Shown: positions 30,834 to 39,260 of the stretch, in pieces
Position numbering within the stretch: position 1 is the stretch's first letter
Layout of the letters: each line of letters starts with the position of its first letter
Source of the DNA: Actinomycetota bacterium
Lineage (GTDB): Bacteria; Actinomycetota; Thermoleophilia; Solirubrobacterales; 70-9
Direction: 5' to 3'
Assembly (NCBI GenBank): GCA_018268605.1
Contig: JAFDWG010000338.1
Coordinates: 1-42,223, forward strand
Length of the DNA stretch: 42,223 bases
The notes under the pieces: model-generated
Told to the model about the DNA's origin: nothing
The model's database searches: none
Seen by the model: only the letters and a program-made list of their open reading frames with translations
Program-made: the position numbers and the translations under genes

Positions 30834-33116
30834 CTACTTACCGACGATGTCTTCGACGACGTAGCCCGCCACGTTTTTGATTTCTTCTTCTGACAGCTGG
30901 CCTTTGAACGCCGGCATCCCGCCGCCGCCGTTGGTCACCTGTTCTTCGGCACCTTTTTGTTCTTTGGCTTTCGGCATCGTGGTCAGGTCAGGGCCGCCGT
31001 TGCCGCCATGTCCGGTGGCGCCGTGGCACACCGAGCAATTTTCGGCGAACACTTCTTTGCCTGCTTCGGCGTTCGGAGCGGCTCCGGCTGCTTCACCGCC
31101 GGCTTCTTCTTCCGCCCCTTTTTCTTCGCCGCCTTCTTCTTTCGTTTCCTCACCAGCGTGCTGGGTGCCTTCTTCTTCGGCTTCCAGGCCTTTGGCTTCT
31201 TCCATGGTCCCCTTGAGGGAGAAGACCCAGAAGTTTTCACCGTGGGCCGTCGCCGCGAGCGAGTTACCGCCGGCGTAGATCGCGATTTTCTCTTCGCCTT
31301 CGTCTTCGAAGGCGGCGATCGTCGCGTTCGCCCCGGCACCGGTCTGCCAGTGCCAGAGTTCTTTGCCGGTTTCCTCGTCGTAGGCCACCAGGTTGCCGTC
31401 GTTTTTACCGACGAAGAGCAGCCCACCGGCCGTCGTCGCGGTACCCGAGTAGCACGATTCGCCTTTGAATTCGTTCTGCCAGGCGATTTTTCCGGTCGAC
31501 ATGTCGTAGGCGGTCACGTAGCCGGTCGTGTCGAAGCCAGAGGCCACGATCGTGTCCGAGCCGATGTAATTTTTGCCTTCCACGTACTTTTCCGACTTGG
31601 GCGGGGTGACCAGCCCGAGCGCCCCCGACTGGGAGCAGACGAAGTACATGTTCTTTTCCGGGTCGAACGAGGACGGCGGCCAGTTGTCGCCACCGACCGC
31701 GGCGTTCGCGCCCAGGTTGATCACGTTCGGATCCGAGCTCTGCGGGGTGAAGATCTTCGACCCCACGATTTTCGGCGGGTGCTTTTCCGAGGAGACGCCC
31801 GCTTCGGCGGTTTTCACCGCTTCCGGGGTCGCTTCGATCGGGCTGAACGGTTCCATGGTCGGCTCGGGCTGAGTCGGCCAGGTCTTTTCCGACGGATCCT
31901 GCGGAACCTTCACCTCGGGGATCGGGTAGACCGGTTTGCAGTTTTCCTGATCCACCACGTAGGCCCAACCGGTCTTCTCCGGCTCGCCCACCGCTTCGAC
32001 TTCCTTGCCGTTCATTTCGCCTTTCATCAAGACGGTCGGGCTCGGGGCGTCGAAGTCCCAGAGGTCGTGGTGGACCTCCTGGAAGTGGCACTTGTATTCG
32101 CCGGTTTCGGCGTCGAGGCCGACGATCGAGGCGGTGAAGAGGTTTTCACCTTCACGATCGCGACCGGTCCACGGCGCGGCGTTGGAGGTCGAGAAGAACA
32201 GCATCCCGTTTTTCGGGTTCACGGTCGGCGTGTTCCAGATGGAGGCGCCGCCGTGCTTGTAGCTGCCGTTGTTCGGCCAGGTGTCGCCGCCCGTTTCGTT
32301 CGGGGCCGGGGTGGTCCAGAATTTCCAGGCGATCTTGCCCGTTTTGGCGTCGAGGGCGGTCAGGCGACCACGGATCCCGTACTCCCCGCCGGAGCCGCCG
32401 ACGTAGACCTTGCCGTTGTAATAGAGGGGCGCGCTGGTGATCGAGAAGCCCGACTTGAACTTTTCGATGTTGGTGGACCATTTGACCTTGCCGGTCTTCT
32501 GGTCCAGTGCCACCTGGTCGCCGTTCAGCTGGGAGACGAAGACCATGCCGTCGCCGATCGCGACTCCACGGTTGTCCCAACCGCAGCAGACGACTTCACC
32601 GAGCGGGTCCGGGGGAAGGTGGGGTTCGTAGGTCCAGAGGATTTCGCCGGTCGAGGCATCGAGGGCGAATACGTCGTCGGCCCCGTCCGGGATGTAGATC
32701 GTCCCTTCGTACTCGATCGGGGTCGCCTCGGCGGAGAACTTCGCGGCGGTGGCGTTCTGACCGATCTTGGTCATCCAGTCGCCTTTGAGTTCTTTGACGT
32801 TTTCAGTGTTGATTTCGTCCAGCGACGAGAAGCGGTCGTTGGTCGTGCCACCGTTCGAGGTGATCCAGTTGTCACCAGGATGTTCGAACAATTCTTCGCT
32901 GGTGAACGCGGGGGCGGCGACGATGCCGCCTTCTTCACTCGTTTCGGACGATTCCGATTCCGTCGATTCGCCGCTTTCGCCGCCGCTTGCGGTCGAGCTC
33001 GTGGTGGTCGTGCCACCACTTCCGCCACATGCTGCGAGGACGACTGCGGCCGCCAACGCCAATAAGAGCGCCACGAACCACGTGCGGCGCCCCGAACTAC
33101 CGAGACCTCTCAACAT
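30834..33116 (-). CDS. PQQ-dependent dehydrogenase fused to cytochrome c (quinohaemoprotein lipoprotein)
   Basis: The ATG at 33116 (AGGAAAGG 9 nt upstream) gives 760 aa; a GTG at 33125 would add three. Lipoprotein signal ends VVLAAC (Cys30), followed by a Ser/Glu-rich linker. The propeller has NDRFSSLDEINTENV, the vicinal Cys177-Cys178 (VVCCGWDNRG) typical of methanol/alcohol dehydrogenases, FFSTSNAAPW (Asn312) and HHDLWDFDAPSP (active-site Asp region). After a long acidic Glu/Gly/Ala linker comes a C-terminal cytochrome c domain with one CSVCH haem site and a Met ligand candidate in GGGMPAFKGQLS. This is the type II quinohaemoprotein arrangement: alcohol oxidised at PQQ, electrons passed to the attached haem. 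Of the four quinoproteins in the window it is the most complete. Glu is mostly GAA. Confidence 0.93.
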   Translation of the reverse strand: MLRGLGSSGRRTWFVALLLALAAAVVLAACGGSGGTTTTSSTASGGESGESTESESSETSEEGGIVAAPAFTSEELFEHPGDNWITSNGGTTNDRFSSLDEINTENVKELKGDWMTKIGQNATAAKFSAEATPIEYEGTIYIPDGADDVFALDASTGEILWTYEPHLPPDPLGEVVCCGWDNRGVAIGDGMVFVSQLNGDQVALDQKTGKVKWSTNIEKFKSGFSITSAPLYYNGKVYVGGSGGEYGIRGRLTALDAKTGKIAWKFWTTPAPNETGGDTWPNNGSYKHGGASIWNTPTVNPKNGMLFFSTSNAAPWTGRDREGENLFTASIVGLDAETGEYKCHFQEVHHDLWDFDAPSPTVLMKGEMNGKEVEAVGEPEKTGWAYVVDQENCKPVYPIPEVKVPQDPSEKTWPTQPEPTMEPFSPIEATPEAVKTAEAGVSSEKHPPKIVGSKIFTPQSSDPNVINLGANAAVGGDNWPPSSFDPEKNMYFVCSQSGALGLVTPPKSEKYVEGKNYIGSDTIVASGFDTTGYVTAYDMSTGKIAWQNEFKGESCYSGTATTAGGLLFVGKNDGNLVAYDEETGKELWHWQTGAGANATIAAFEDEGEEKIAIYAGGNSLAATAHGENFWVFSLKGTMEEAKGLEAEEEGTQHAGEETKEEGGEEKGAEEEAGGEAAGAAPNAEAGKEVFAENCSVCHGATGHGGNGGPDLTTMPKAKEQKGAEEQVTNGGGGMPAFKGQLSEEEIKNVAGYVVEDIVGK

Positions 33117-33224
33117 CCAACCCACCCTTTCCTGTCGGGCTGGGACGTCGCGCGAACGGCTCCCGGCCCGCTCTTTAAAGCATCTTCAAGAAGCGGGACG
33201 CTACCACAGTCAATACCTGTCGCT

Positions 33225-33542
33225 TCAGCGAAAACGCAGGGGTGGAGAGGCGTCTCGATGGCGCCGCAGGTGCACTCCTCGGCGGCGCTTCATCGACCCC
33301 CTCTCGAGCACCCTCGGCACATACTTCTCAGGTACCTGATGCCGACCCCCGGCACGAGCCGAGGATCGTACCCCTCGTTCCAACGTCCGGTGGAAGAGCG
33401 CGATGCCGAATGCCGCCGAGCAGAGGCCGATCGCCGCCACGAGCAGCGCCGGCACGCCGAGGATCCCCATTGCGACCAGCCCGATCAAGAAGGCCAAGAC
33501 TATGGCGGCGTAAAGACGGTCTTCGCTTCGCGGATGATCCAT
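33225..33542 (-). CDS. Small membrane protein of unknown function
   Basis: A possible 105-aa protein from ATG 33542: short acidic/basic start (MDHPRSEDRLYA), two hydrophobic segments (about 12-30 and 32-50: AIVLAFLIGLVAMGILG and VPALLVAAIGLCSAAFGIALF), then a strongly basic tail (RRRGVHLRRHRDA). The frame remains open further upstream, but the hydrophobic part makes this start natural. It lies between the glycoside hydrolase and the cytochrome-fused quinoprotein on the same strand. I do not recognise a family. The two helices followed by positive residues favour a real gene over chance. Confidence 0.5.
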   Translation of the reverse strand: MDHPRSEDRLYAAIVLAFLIGLVAMGILGVPALLVAAIGLCSAAFGIALFHRTLERGVRSSARAGGRHQVPEKYVPRVLERGSMKRRRGVHLRRHRDASPPLRFR

Positions 33543-33617
33543 CGTGCCCCATCCGAAAGTACCCCTGACCGATGAGGGCCAGGGGTAACCGGGGGCACAT
33601 TGCAACGAAACTGGCGC

Positions 33618-34736
33618 TCAGCGAGCGAAGCGCTTATAGGAGGACCAGGCCGGCTTCGCCACGAAGCCCTGCTTGAAGAGGCCGGAGCCGTCGCAGAAGT
33701 TGCAGCTCCCCGGCTCATCGGTGAAGGAGAACCAGTAGACGCGCTTGATGTGCCAGGCCGCCGCTTTCGCGGTCAGCAGCTTGAAGGCACCGGTCAGTTC
33801 GCGGGCCTGTCCCTGGACGCCCTTCTCGAACTGGTTATGGCCGTTGGCGGCGCTGGGACTGCCGCTGCTCCAGCCAAGCTCGGTCAGCCATAGCGCGCGT
33901 CCCGGGTCGTGCGACGTCTTCAACGCCGCACGCACTTCTTCGATTTCGCCCGTCAGTCGGCCGTAGTACTTGGAGTAGGGATGGAGGGCGATGGCGACGA
34001 ACTTGCCGCGCACCCCGGGCGTCGACTTGTACATCCGTTCGAGGAAGTCGGCGGCGAAGTAGGCGCGCTTGGTGCGGCCGCCCCCCGGCTTCACGTTGCC
34101 GCCCTTGGGCTGGATGAAGAGCCCACCGAGGACCATCCGGGCGGCGGGGTCGGCGCTGCGCAGATCGCGGAAGGATTCGACCACGAGCTTGCCGTACTGG
34201 GCCGGATTCGGACGCGCCGCGAAGTACTTGTAGTTCTCCTCGTTCCAGATCTGCCAGACCCGGATCGGATGGGCGGGCACGAGCGGGTTTTCGGCCCAGA
34301 AGCTGCCCCCCGGGCCGTAACGGAAGACGGCCAGACGCAGCAGCTCCCGCCACGCCGAGCGCTGCGCGGCGGTCTGCACCGGCAGGCTCACGGGTGCCCG
34401 GGCGCCGCCGACCCCTTCGTAGGCGACCGCCCACGCAGGCGGCCCGACGAAGAAGGGCAGGACCGAGATCCCCGATTCGGCGGCACTACGCACGAACGGA
34501 TCGACCGAGCTCCAGTCGGGTTCGGCCCCCGGTGACGACTGGATCGCCGCCCAGTTGATCGGCACCCGCAGGCTTTCGACGCCCCCTTCCTTCAGCGTCC
34601 GTGCCTGTTCGGCTTCCGGCGCCTGGTTTGCGACGACCCCCCAGAAGTCGCCGGGCAGCGCCGCCGAGGCGGCCGCCGGCAGCAGCGACAGCGCGAGCAG
34701 GGACAGGACAAGGGTGGTGAGTGCTTTGCTTCTCAA
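33618..34736 (-). CDS. Exported glycoside hydrolase-like protein (clan A, (beta/alpha)8 fold)
   Basis: The TTG at 34736 gives 372 aa with a signal peptide (ALTTLVLSLLALSLLPAAASA). The rest is a TIM-barrel glycosidase: FWGVVANQAPEAEQARTLKEGGVESLRVPINW, WQIWNEENYKYF with the acid/base Glu after Asn, FVAIALHPYSKYYG, and LWLTELGWSSG with the nucleophile Glu at the end of a strand, then VYWFSFTDEPG. These features match GH5/GH39-like clan-A enzymes. A Cys pair occurs in GSCNFCDGSG near the C-terminus. The open frame extends upstream to 35030 but that part is repeat-bearing spacer without homology. The substrate is presumably a beta-linked polysaccharide; it cannot be named. Confidence 0.83.
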   Translation of the reverse strand: MRSKALTTLVLSLLALSLLPAAASAALPGDFWGVVANQAPEAEQARTLKEGGVESLRVPINWAAIQSSPGAEPDWSSVDPFVRSAAESGISVLPFFVGPPAWAVAYEGVGGARAPVSLPVQTAAQRSAWRELLRLAVFRYGPGGSFWAENPLVPAHPIRVWQIWNEENYKYFAARPNPAQYGKLVVESFRDLRSADPAARMVLGGLFIQPKGGNVKPGGGRTKRAYFAADFLERMYKSTPGVRGKFVAIALHPYSKYYGRLTGEIEEVRAALKTSHDPGRALWLTELGWSSGSPSAANGHNQFEKGVQGQARELTGAFKLLTAKAAAWHIKRVYWFSFTDEPGSCNFCDGSGLFKQGFVAKPAWSSYKRFAR

Positions 34737-34819
34737 GATCCCCCAACAACAAGGCGGGACCCGGTGAGGTTGCGGCGAACCCCCCGAGTTGTGGGTGGGG
34801 GCCGGAAGCTCGGGTCCGG

Positions 34820-35240
34820 GGGGCCGGCACCCGGAAAAGGACGCAAGGGCTTGCGGCGAGCACGGCCCTCTCGGCCACGACCCTGGCTGGCCGTGGCCGA
34901 GACGGCCGGGGTATGGGAGGTGTGGAGGAAGTGCGACGCCGACGAGGGAGATGTCGGGAAGTTCACGCTTCCGTGCGTGAGAGCGTGAGAAGCGCTGACT
35001 TCGGTGCGTGTTGCACAACACCGGATTCACCGCTGTCGACTTTGAGTCCCCTATAGGGGCCCTAACCCGTGCAGCGCGTCCAGGGGTGATGTGGAACCGT
35101 CACCGAAGTCCACGGAATCAGACAGAAGGCGCGCGGAACTGTGGACTTCTCACGCTCTTCGTCACGAGATCGGCCGAGGTGTGGCCTCTCACGCACGAAC
35201 CCCCGGAGAAACACCGCACTCCCAGGACCAACTAGGACTG
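34820..35240 (-). repeat. Dispersed intergenic repeat, long copy C/D
   Basis: Read on the minus strand, 35240 to 35187 matches the first part of copy A at 11.9 kb (34 of 37 positions across the block ending GGGTTCGTGCGTGAGA, plus CAGTCCTA). The stretch 34940 to 34820 matches copy B at 20.3 kb and the second part of copy A (GGCGTCGCACTT core). About 250 bp of extra sequence, including a palindromic region, lies between the two conserved parts; copy A has about 35 bp there. This looks like one element with a variable middle. Confidence 0.65.
34981..35157. repeat. Long-range inverted repeat with central palindrome
   Basis: GAGCGTGAGAAG (34981-34992) faces its exact complement CTTCTCACGCTC (35146-35157), and inside it GACTTCGGTG (34997-35006) faces CACCGAAGTC (35101-35110). 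CCCCTATAGGGG at 35048-35059 sits between the inner arms. Together these could fold as a cruciform or a long structured RNA. No transposase or known RNA family is recognised. Confidence 0.6.
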
Positions 35241-35278
35241 GCGCGACGGCCTGCACAACGCCGCCCCTCGCCCGCACC

Positions 35279-35809
35279 TCACCCCGCCGCGGTAACCGGC
35301 CCCACCGACAACGTCTTCGTAACCGACCGCACACACGTTTCGAACGCCAGCGGGGCGACCTTGTTCCCGGACCCGCCCGGGATCCCGACCCGCAGACCCG
35401 CGGCCGTCGTGGCCTCGCACTTGTCGGTCGGGAAGTTCAGGGCGTCGACGATGCGCAGCTGGGCGCTCGCGGCCTGGCCCGGGGCGAGGGTCACCTTGGC
35501 GGCTTTCTTGCCGGGTTCGGCGGTGGCGAAGGCACCGATCCGACGGCCCTTGAGGTCGACGGCGTTCACCTTCGGGAATCCTGAGAGCGTGCAGGTGATG
35601 GAGGAGAGGTTGGTGAATTCGATCCGGTAGTAGATGCTGCCCGCCGCGCCGCCTCCCGGTTCGGGCCCGGCCCAGACGACGAGGCCCGAGGCCGCGCAGG
35701 CCTTGGTCGCCGTCGGTGCGGGCGCCGCGGCCGGGGCGGAGGGGAGGGCGACCGCGGCGAGAAGGAGCGCGGCGGCCAGGCAGGGGGCGAGGAGCAGGCG
35801 GGCTTTCAT
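35279..35809 (-). CDS. Exported DUF4232 domain protein
   Basis: A 176-aa secreted protein with a signal peptide (residues 1-28, ending PSAPAAA). The mature part has the DUF4232 pattern: a first Cys (KACAASGLVVW), GAAGSIYYRIEFTNLSSITCTLSGFPKV, an ALNF...KCE segment and a last Cys (FETCVRSV), giving four Cys for two likely disulfides. DUF4232 proteins are common small exported proteins of actinobacteria with no known function. Its ATG overlaps the stop of the TetR regulator by 4 nt, so it is probably co-transcribed with and controlled by it. Confidence 0.85.
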   Translation of the reverse strand: MKARLLLAPCLAAALLLAAVALPSAPAAAPAPTATKACAASGLVVWAGPEPGGGAAGSIYYRIEFTNLSSITCTLSGFPKVNAVDLKGRRIGAFATAEPGKKAAKVTLAPGQAASAQLRIVDALNFPTDKCEATTAAGLRVGIPGGSGNKVAPLAFETCVRSVTKTLSVGPVTAAG

Positions 35810-36366
35810 GGCCTCGATCGTAGCCCGTCGAGAGCGATCTCAAAAGCCCGCGCCGAGGCCTCTTTGCGTTCCTCGAAGTCGCGCAGCGGGGCGAGCGCGC
35901 CGTCGACCATGGAGAGCACCATGAGGAGGTCGTCGAGGGTGAGGTCGGGGCGGACGACCGCGGCGACGCGGGCGGCCGCGAGGCGGGGTGCGAAGAGGTC
36001 GCGGACGCGATCGGTGAGGCCTTGGACCTGGCTCTCCTCCATCTCGCCCGCGCGGATCGCGCCGATCATCCCCTGTGAGCGGAGCTGGGCGGCCAGCACC
36101 TCGCGAAACAGCTCCTCCAGCGAGTTCGGGCCGATCTCCTCGTCGGAGGCGATCCGCGCCTCGAGCGCGGCCATGTCTTCGTCGGCGAGCGCGGCCAGCA
36201 GAGGACGGCGGTCGGCGAAGTGTCGGTAGACGGTCGCCTGGCCGACCCCCGCCGCGTGGGCGATCTCCGCGAAGGAGGCCTCGAAGTCGTCGCGATAGAG
36301 CTCGCGGGCGGCGTCGAGGATCGCCCGTCGGCTGCGGGCAGCGTCTTTGCGCAGGCTCGTCGTCAA
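35806..36366 (-). CDS. TetR/AcrR family transcriptional regulator
   Basis: A 186-aa repressor with the N-terminal TetR helix-turn-helix: ILDAARELYRDDFEASFAEIAHAAGVGQATVYRHFADRRPLLAAL (residues about 16-60). The C-terminal ligand-binding half is helical and variable (LEELFREVLAAQLRSQGMIGAIRAGEMEE...), giving no clue to the ligand. It lies 74 nt downstream of glpD on the same strand and overlaps the DUF4232 gene. It might regulate itself and that gene; control of the glp genes is possible but not shown. Confidence 0.92.
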   Translation of the reverse strand: MTTSLRKDAARSRRAILDAARELYRDDFEASFAEIAHAAGVGQATVYRHFADRRPLLAALADEDMAALEARIASDEEIGPNSLEELFREVLAAQLRSQGMIGAIRAGEMEESQVQGLTDRVRDLFAPRLAAARVAAVVRPDLTLDDLLMVLSMVDGALAPLRDFEERKEASARAFEIALDGLRSRP

Positions 36367-36440
36367 AGCACCCCAAACCTACGTCGAGGGCGGGGACGAT
36401 GCAAGAAGTGAGAAGACGTTTCTCGGTTTCTCCGGCCAGA

Positions 36441-38231
36441 TCAGTCCGCGCCAGGGCCGCGCCGGGAGGGCTCCTCGGGCGGCGAGCCGGGCAGGACGTC
36501 GGGAGCACTGGTGCGCGCCACGTCGGCCGCGTGATCGTCTGGCATCTCCTGCGACTCGCGCTCGGCGGCGACGCGGCGGCGGTAGATGTCGACCTCCCGC
36601 GCAACGGTGTCCGCGTCCCAGCCAAGTGCGCCCGCCATCAGCCGTGCCGCCGGCTCGGCCGCCGCCAGGCCGCGGTCCCAGGCCTCGATCGAGATCCGGG
36701 TGCGGCGGGTGAGCACGTCCTCGAGGTGTTGGGCGCCCTCGTGGGTGACCGCGTGGAGAACCTCGGCGGCGAGGTAGTCGTCGGCGCCGGGCAGCGGCTC
36801 GGCCAGCGATGGATCACGGGCGATCTCGCTCGTCAGCTCGAAGATGCGCGAGCCGAAGCGCCCGAGCAGGTGCTGGATGCGGGCGGGGTGGAGGCCGGTT
36901 TCGGCGGCGAGGCTCTCGGTGCGGTTGCGCAGCGCCTGGAACCCTTCGGCGCCGACCAGCGGCGTGCGGTCGGTGACCGACGGCGGCACCCGCTTTTCCA
37001 TCGAGCGCGCCGCCGCGTCGACAGCGTCCTTCGCCATCACCCGGTAGGTCGTGTACTTGCCGCCGGCGACCGCGACCAGCCCGGGGACCGGGACGGCGAC
37101 GGTGTGCTCGCGACTCAGCGTCGAGGTGCTCTCCGACTCGTGCGAGAGCAGTGGCCGCAGCCCCGCGTAGACGCCCTCGACGTCCTCATGGGTGAGCGGC
37201 TCGCGCAGCACCTTGTTCACCCGCTCGAAGATGTACTCGATGTCGGAGCGGCTCGCCGCCGGGTGGGCACGGTCGAGCTTCCAGTCGGTGTCGGTCGTGC
37301 CGACGATCCAGTGGCGTCCCCAGGGGATGACGAAGAGGACGCTCTTCTCGGTGCGCAGGATCAGCCCGGTGTCGAGTTGCAGGCGGTCCCGCGGGATCAA
37401 CAGGTGGACGCCCTTAGAGGCGCGGACGTGGAACATGCCGCGCTCGCCGACCATGTTCTGGATGTCGTCGGTCCACACCCCGGTGGCGTTGATCACCTGT
37501 CGCGCGCGGATCTTGAGCTCCTCGTCGGTGTGGGCGTCGCGCGCGACGACGCCGGTCACCCGCTCACCCTCGCGGAGGAAGCCGACGACGGCGATGTTGT
37601 TGGCGATCGCCGCGCCGTAGCGGGCGGCGGTGCGGGCGACGGTCATCGTGTGGCGGGCGTCGTCGACCTGCGCGTCGTAGTACTGGAAGCCGCCGATCAT
37701 CGCGTCGTCCCGGAGCGCCGGGGCGATCCGCTGCGCCTTGCGCTTCGACAGGCGCCGGTGTCCGGGCACGCCTTGATGTCCGCCGCCGAGGGTGTCGTAG
37801 AGGACCATCCCGGCGCCGATGTAGGGCCATTCCCACTGCTTCTCCAGTGGGTAGAGGAAGGGGACGGGGCGGACGAGGTGCGGCGCCAGGCGGCTCAGCA
37901 GCAGGCCGCGCTCGCGCAGCGCCTCGCGGACCAGGCCGAAGTCTTTCTGCTCGAGGTAGCGGAGCCCGCCGTGGATCAGCTTGCTCGAGCGCGAGGAGGT
38001 CCCGGCTGCGTAGTCGCGCGCCTCGAGCAGGGCGACGGAGAGGCCGCGGGTCGCCGCGTCGAGCGCCGCGCCGGTGCCGGTCGCGCCGCCGCCGATCACG
38101 ACGACGTCGAATTCCTCGGCGCCGAACCGCTCGATCGCCGTGCGACGGGACTCGGGGCTGAGGCGGTCGTCGGGACCCAGGCGGGGGGTGCCGGACGGCG
38201 CTCCTGATTCGGTTTTCGTCTCGGCGGGCAC
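36441..38231 (-). CDS. glpD: Glycerol-3-phosphate dehydrogenase (FAD, quinone-linked)
   Basis: A membrane-associated flavoenzyme that oxidises sn-glycerol-3-phosphate to dihydroxyacetone phosphate. The FAD site is DVVVIGGGATGTGAALDAATRG, with LLEARDYAAGTSSRSSKLIHGGLRYLE next to it; later blocks GVWTDDIQNM, GRHWIVGTTDTDW, AGLRPLL and VAVAGGKYTTYRVMA are characteristic, and a C-terminal helical DUF (ADDYLAAEVLHAVTHEGA) completes it. GTG 38231 (596 aa) is preferred because GAGG lies 5 nt upstream. TTG 38270 would add 13 residues and leave only 17 bp to glpF. It diverges from glpF-glpK, making a compact glycerol unit. Confidence 0.95.
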   Translation of the reverse strand: MPAETKTESGAPSGTPRLGPDDRLSPESRRTAIERFGAEEFDVVVIGGGATGTGAALDAATRGLSVALLEARDYAAGTSSRSSKLIHGGLRYLEQKDFGLVREALRERGLLLSRLAPHLVRPVPFLYPLEKQWEWPYIGAGMVLYDTLGGGHQGVPGHRRLSKRKAQRIAPALRDDAMIGGFQYYDAQVDDARHTMTVARTAARYGAAIANNIAVVGFLREGERVTGVVARDAHTDEELKIRARQVINATGVWTDDIQNMVGERGMFHVRASKGVHLLIPRDRLQLDTGLILRTEKSVLFVIPWGRHWIVGTTDTDWKLDRAHPAASRSDIEYIFERVNKVLREPLTHEDVEGVYAGLRPLLSHESESTSTLSREHTVAVPVPGLVAVAGGKYTTYRVMAKDAVDAAARSMEKRVPPSVTDRTPLVGAEGFQALRNRTESLAAETGLHPARIQHLLGRFGSRIFELTSEIARDPSLAEPLPGADDYLAAEVLHAVTHEGAQHLEDVLTRRTRISIEAWDRGLAAAEPAARLMAGALGWDADTVAREVDIYRRRVAAERESQEMPDDHAADVARTSAPDVLPGSPPEEPSRRGPGAD

Positions 38232-38287
38232 CCGTGCCTCAGGGACTACCCGGGATGGGACCGGAACCAACGTAGTGAGGAGTGAGC
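38232..38287. promoter_or_regulatory. glpD-glpF divergent spacer
   Basis: 56 bp separate glpD from glpF. It contains the ribosome sites of both genes: the complement of CCTC at 38237-38240 for glpD and GAGGAG at 38277-38282, 5 nt before the glpF ATG at 38288. The sequence is G+C-rich and I see no clear promoter or operator, although both genes must be transcribed from here or from inside the neighbouring coding sequence. Confidence 0.4.
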
Positions 38288-39238
38288 ATGGCGCAGGAGG
38301 TGGCAGAGGCGGAGCGCTCGAACACGTATCGCGGCGGCGAGGGGACGCGGCGATGGCGCTGGCAGCAGACGACCTGGGGTGAGGCCGGGGCCGAGTTCCT
38401 CGGCACCTTCGTCCTGATCATGTTCGGCGATGCGGTGGTGGCGACGTGCGTTGCCGGGCTCAGCCAGTCGGGCCGTGCCGGGCTCGCCTTCGGTACCTCG
38501 GACTGGATCCTGATCAGCTTCGGCTGGGGGCTCGCGGTCACCTTCGGGGTGTACGTCGCGGGCGGCGTCTCGGGAGCGCACCTGAACCCGGCGGTCACGC
38601 TCGCCCAGGCGCTGCGTCGCGGCTTTCCTTGGAAGAAGGTGCCTACTTACGTAGTGGCGCAGGTTTTCGGAGCGTTCGTCGCCGCGGCGGTCGTCTACTT
38701 CAACTACCGGTTCGCGATCGGCAGCTTCGAACACGTCGAAAAGATCACCCGCGGATCATCCGACTCGGTCGGCACCTATTCGATCTTCGCCACCTTCCCG
38801 GCGGAATACTTCACCTCCTGGTTCGGCCCGTTCATGGACCAGGTGATCGGCACGGCCCTGCTCGTCGCCTGCATCTTCGCCGTGATCGACGAGTACAACG
38901 CGCCGACGAAGGCGAACATGGCGCCGTTCATCATCGGCCTGATCGTCGTCGCGATCGGCATCTCCTTCGGCGTCAACGCGGGGTACGCGATCAACCCGGC
39001 GCGCGATCTCGGCCCGCGGCTCTTCGCCTGGGCGCAAGGGTGGGGGAAGATCGCGATGCCGGGTGACTACGGGAACGTCAACACCTACTTCTGGATCCCG
39101 ATCGTCGGGCCGCTGCTCGGTGGCGCGATCGGGGCCTACGTCTATGACCTCTTGATCCGCGGCGTGTTGATCGCCCGCGGGGTGCAACCCGACCCCGAGA
39201 TGGTCGAGGAGGCGCAAACCACGATCGAGGAGAATTGA
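38288..39238 (+). CDS. glpF: Glycerol facilitator/aquaglyceroporin (MIP family)
   Basis: A 316-aa channel that lets glycerol cross the membrane. Both NPA boxes are present, in [16 protein letters not shown] and [13 protein letters not shown]; the Asp after the second box (NPARD) is the mark of glycerol-conducting rather than water-only channels. Six hydrophobic segments are visible. The N-terminus has a 30-residue hydrophilic lead, and there is a long loop between helices 3 and 4 ([20 protein letters not shown]), so it is somewhat longer than E. coli GlpF. ATG 38288 is supported by GAGGAG; a GTG at 38282 is inside that site. glpK follows after 22 nt. Confidence 0.95.
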   Translation: MAQEVAEAERSNTYRGGEGTRRWRWQQTTWGEAGAEFLGTFVLIMFGDAVVATCVAGLSQSGRAGLAFGTSDWILISFGWGLAVTFGVYVAGGVSGAHLNPAVTLAQALRRGFPWKKVPTYVVAQVFGAFVAAAVVYFNYRFAIGSFEHVEKITRGSSDSVGTYSIFATFPAEYFTSWFGPFMDQVIGTALLVACIFAVIDEYNAPTKANMAPFIIGLIVVAIGISFGVNAGYAINPARDLGPRLFAWAQGWGKIAMPGDYGNVNTYFWIPIVGPLLGGAIGAYVYDLLIRGVLIARGVQPDPEMVEEAQTTIEEN

Positions 39239-39260
39239 CACTGATGGGGGAGGACAACTG

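Larger units (their letters stand above)
34737..35278. other. 542-bp spacer without a gene, rich in repeats
   Basis: No supportable coding region lies here. It contains a hairpin (11-bp stem, 34869-34879 with 34892-34902), the minus-strand dispersed repeat (34820-35240), a long-range inverted repeat (34981-34992 with 35146-35157, and 34997-35006 with 35101-35110), and a perfect 12-bp palindrome CCCCTATAGGGG at 35048-35059. The centre (34993-35145) is less G+C-rich than the flanks. It separates the DUF4232 gene from the glycoside hydrolase gene, both leftward, so it must also hold the hydrolase promoter. Confidence 0.7.

Noticed and set aside
30957..33065. A 702-codon open frame on the plus strand
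   Set aside because: It is antisense to the cytochrome-fused quinoprotein, whose signal, propeller and haem motifs are clear.
33220..33231. Short hairpin TCGCTTCAGCGA as a terminator
   Set aside because: The stem is only 5 bp with a 2-nt loop, and the A/T run is on the wrong side for the leftward gene.
34737..35030. N-terminal extension of the glycoside hydrolase
   Set aside because: The extension would place the signal peptide about 98 residues inside the protein, and it lies in repeat-bearing spacer DNA.
35062..35334. Possible 90-aa gene on the minus strand
   Set aside because: It coincides with the dispersed repeat. A similar peptide at 11.9 kb arises from the shared DNA repeat, not from a conserved gene with its own start and stop.
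36075..38207. A 710-codon open frame on the plus strand
   Set aside because: It is antisense to glpD and the TetR gene; no domain is seen.
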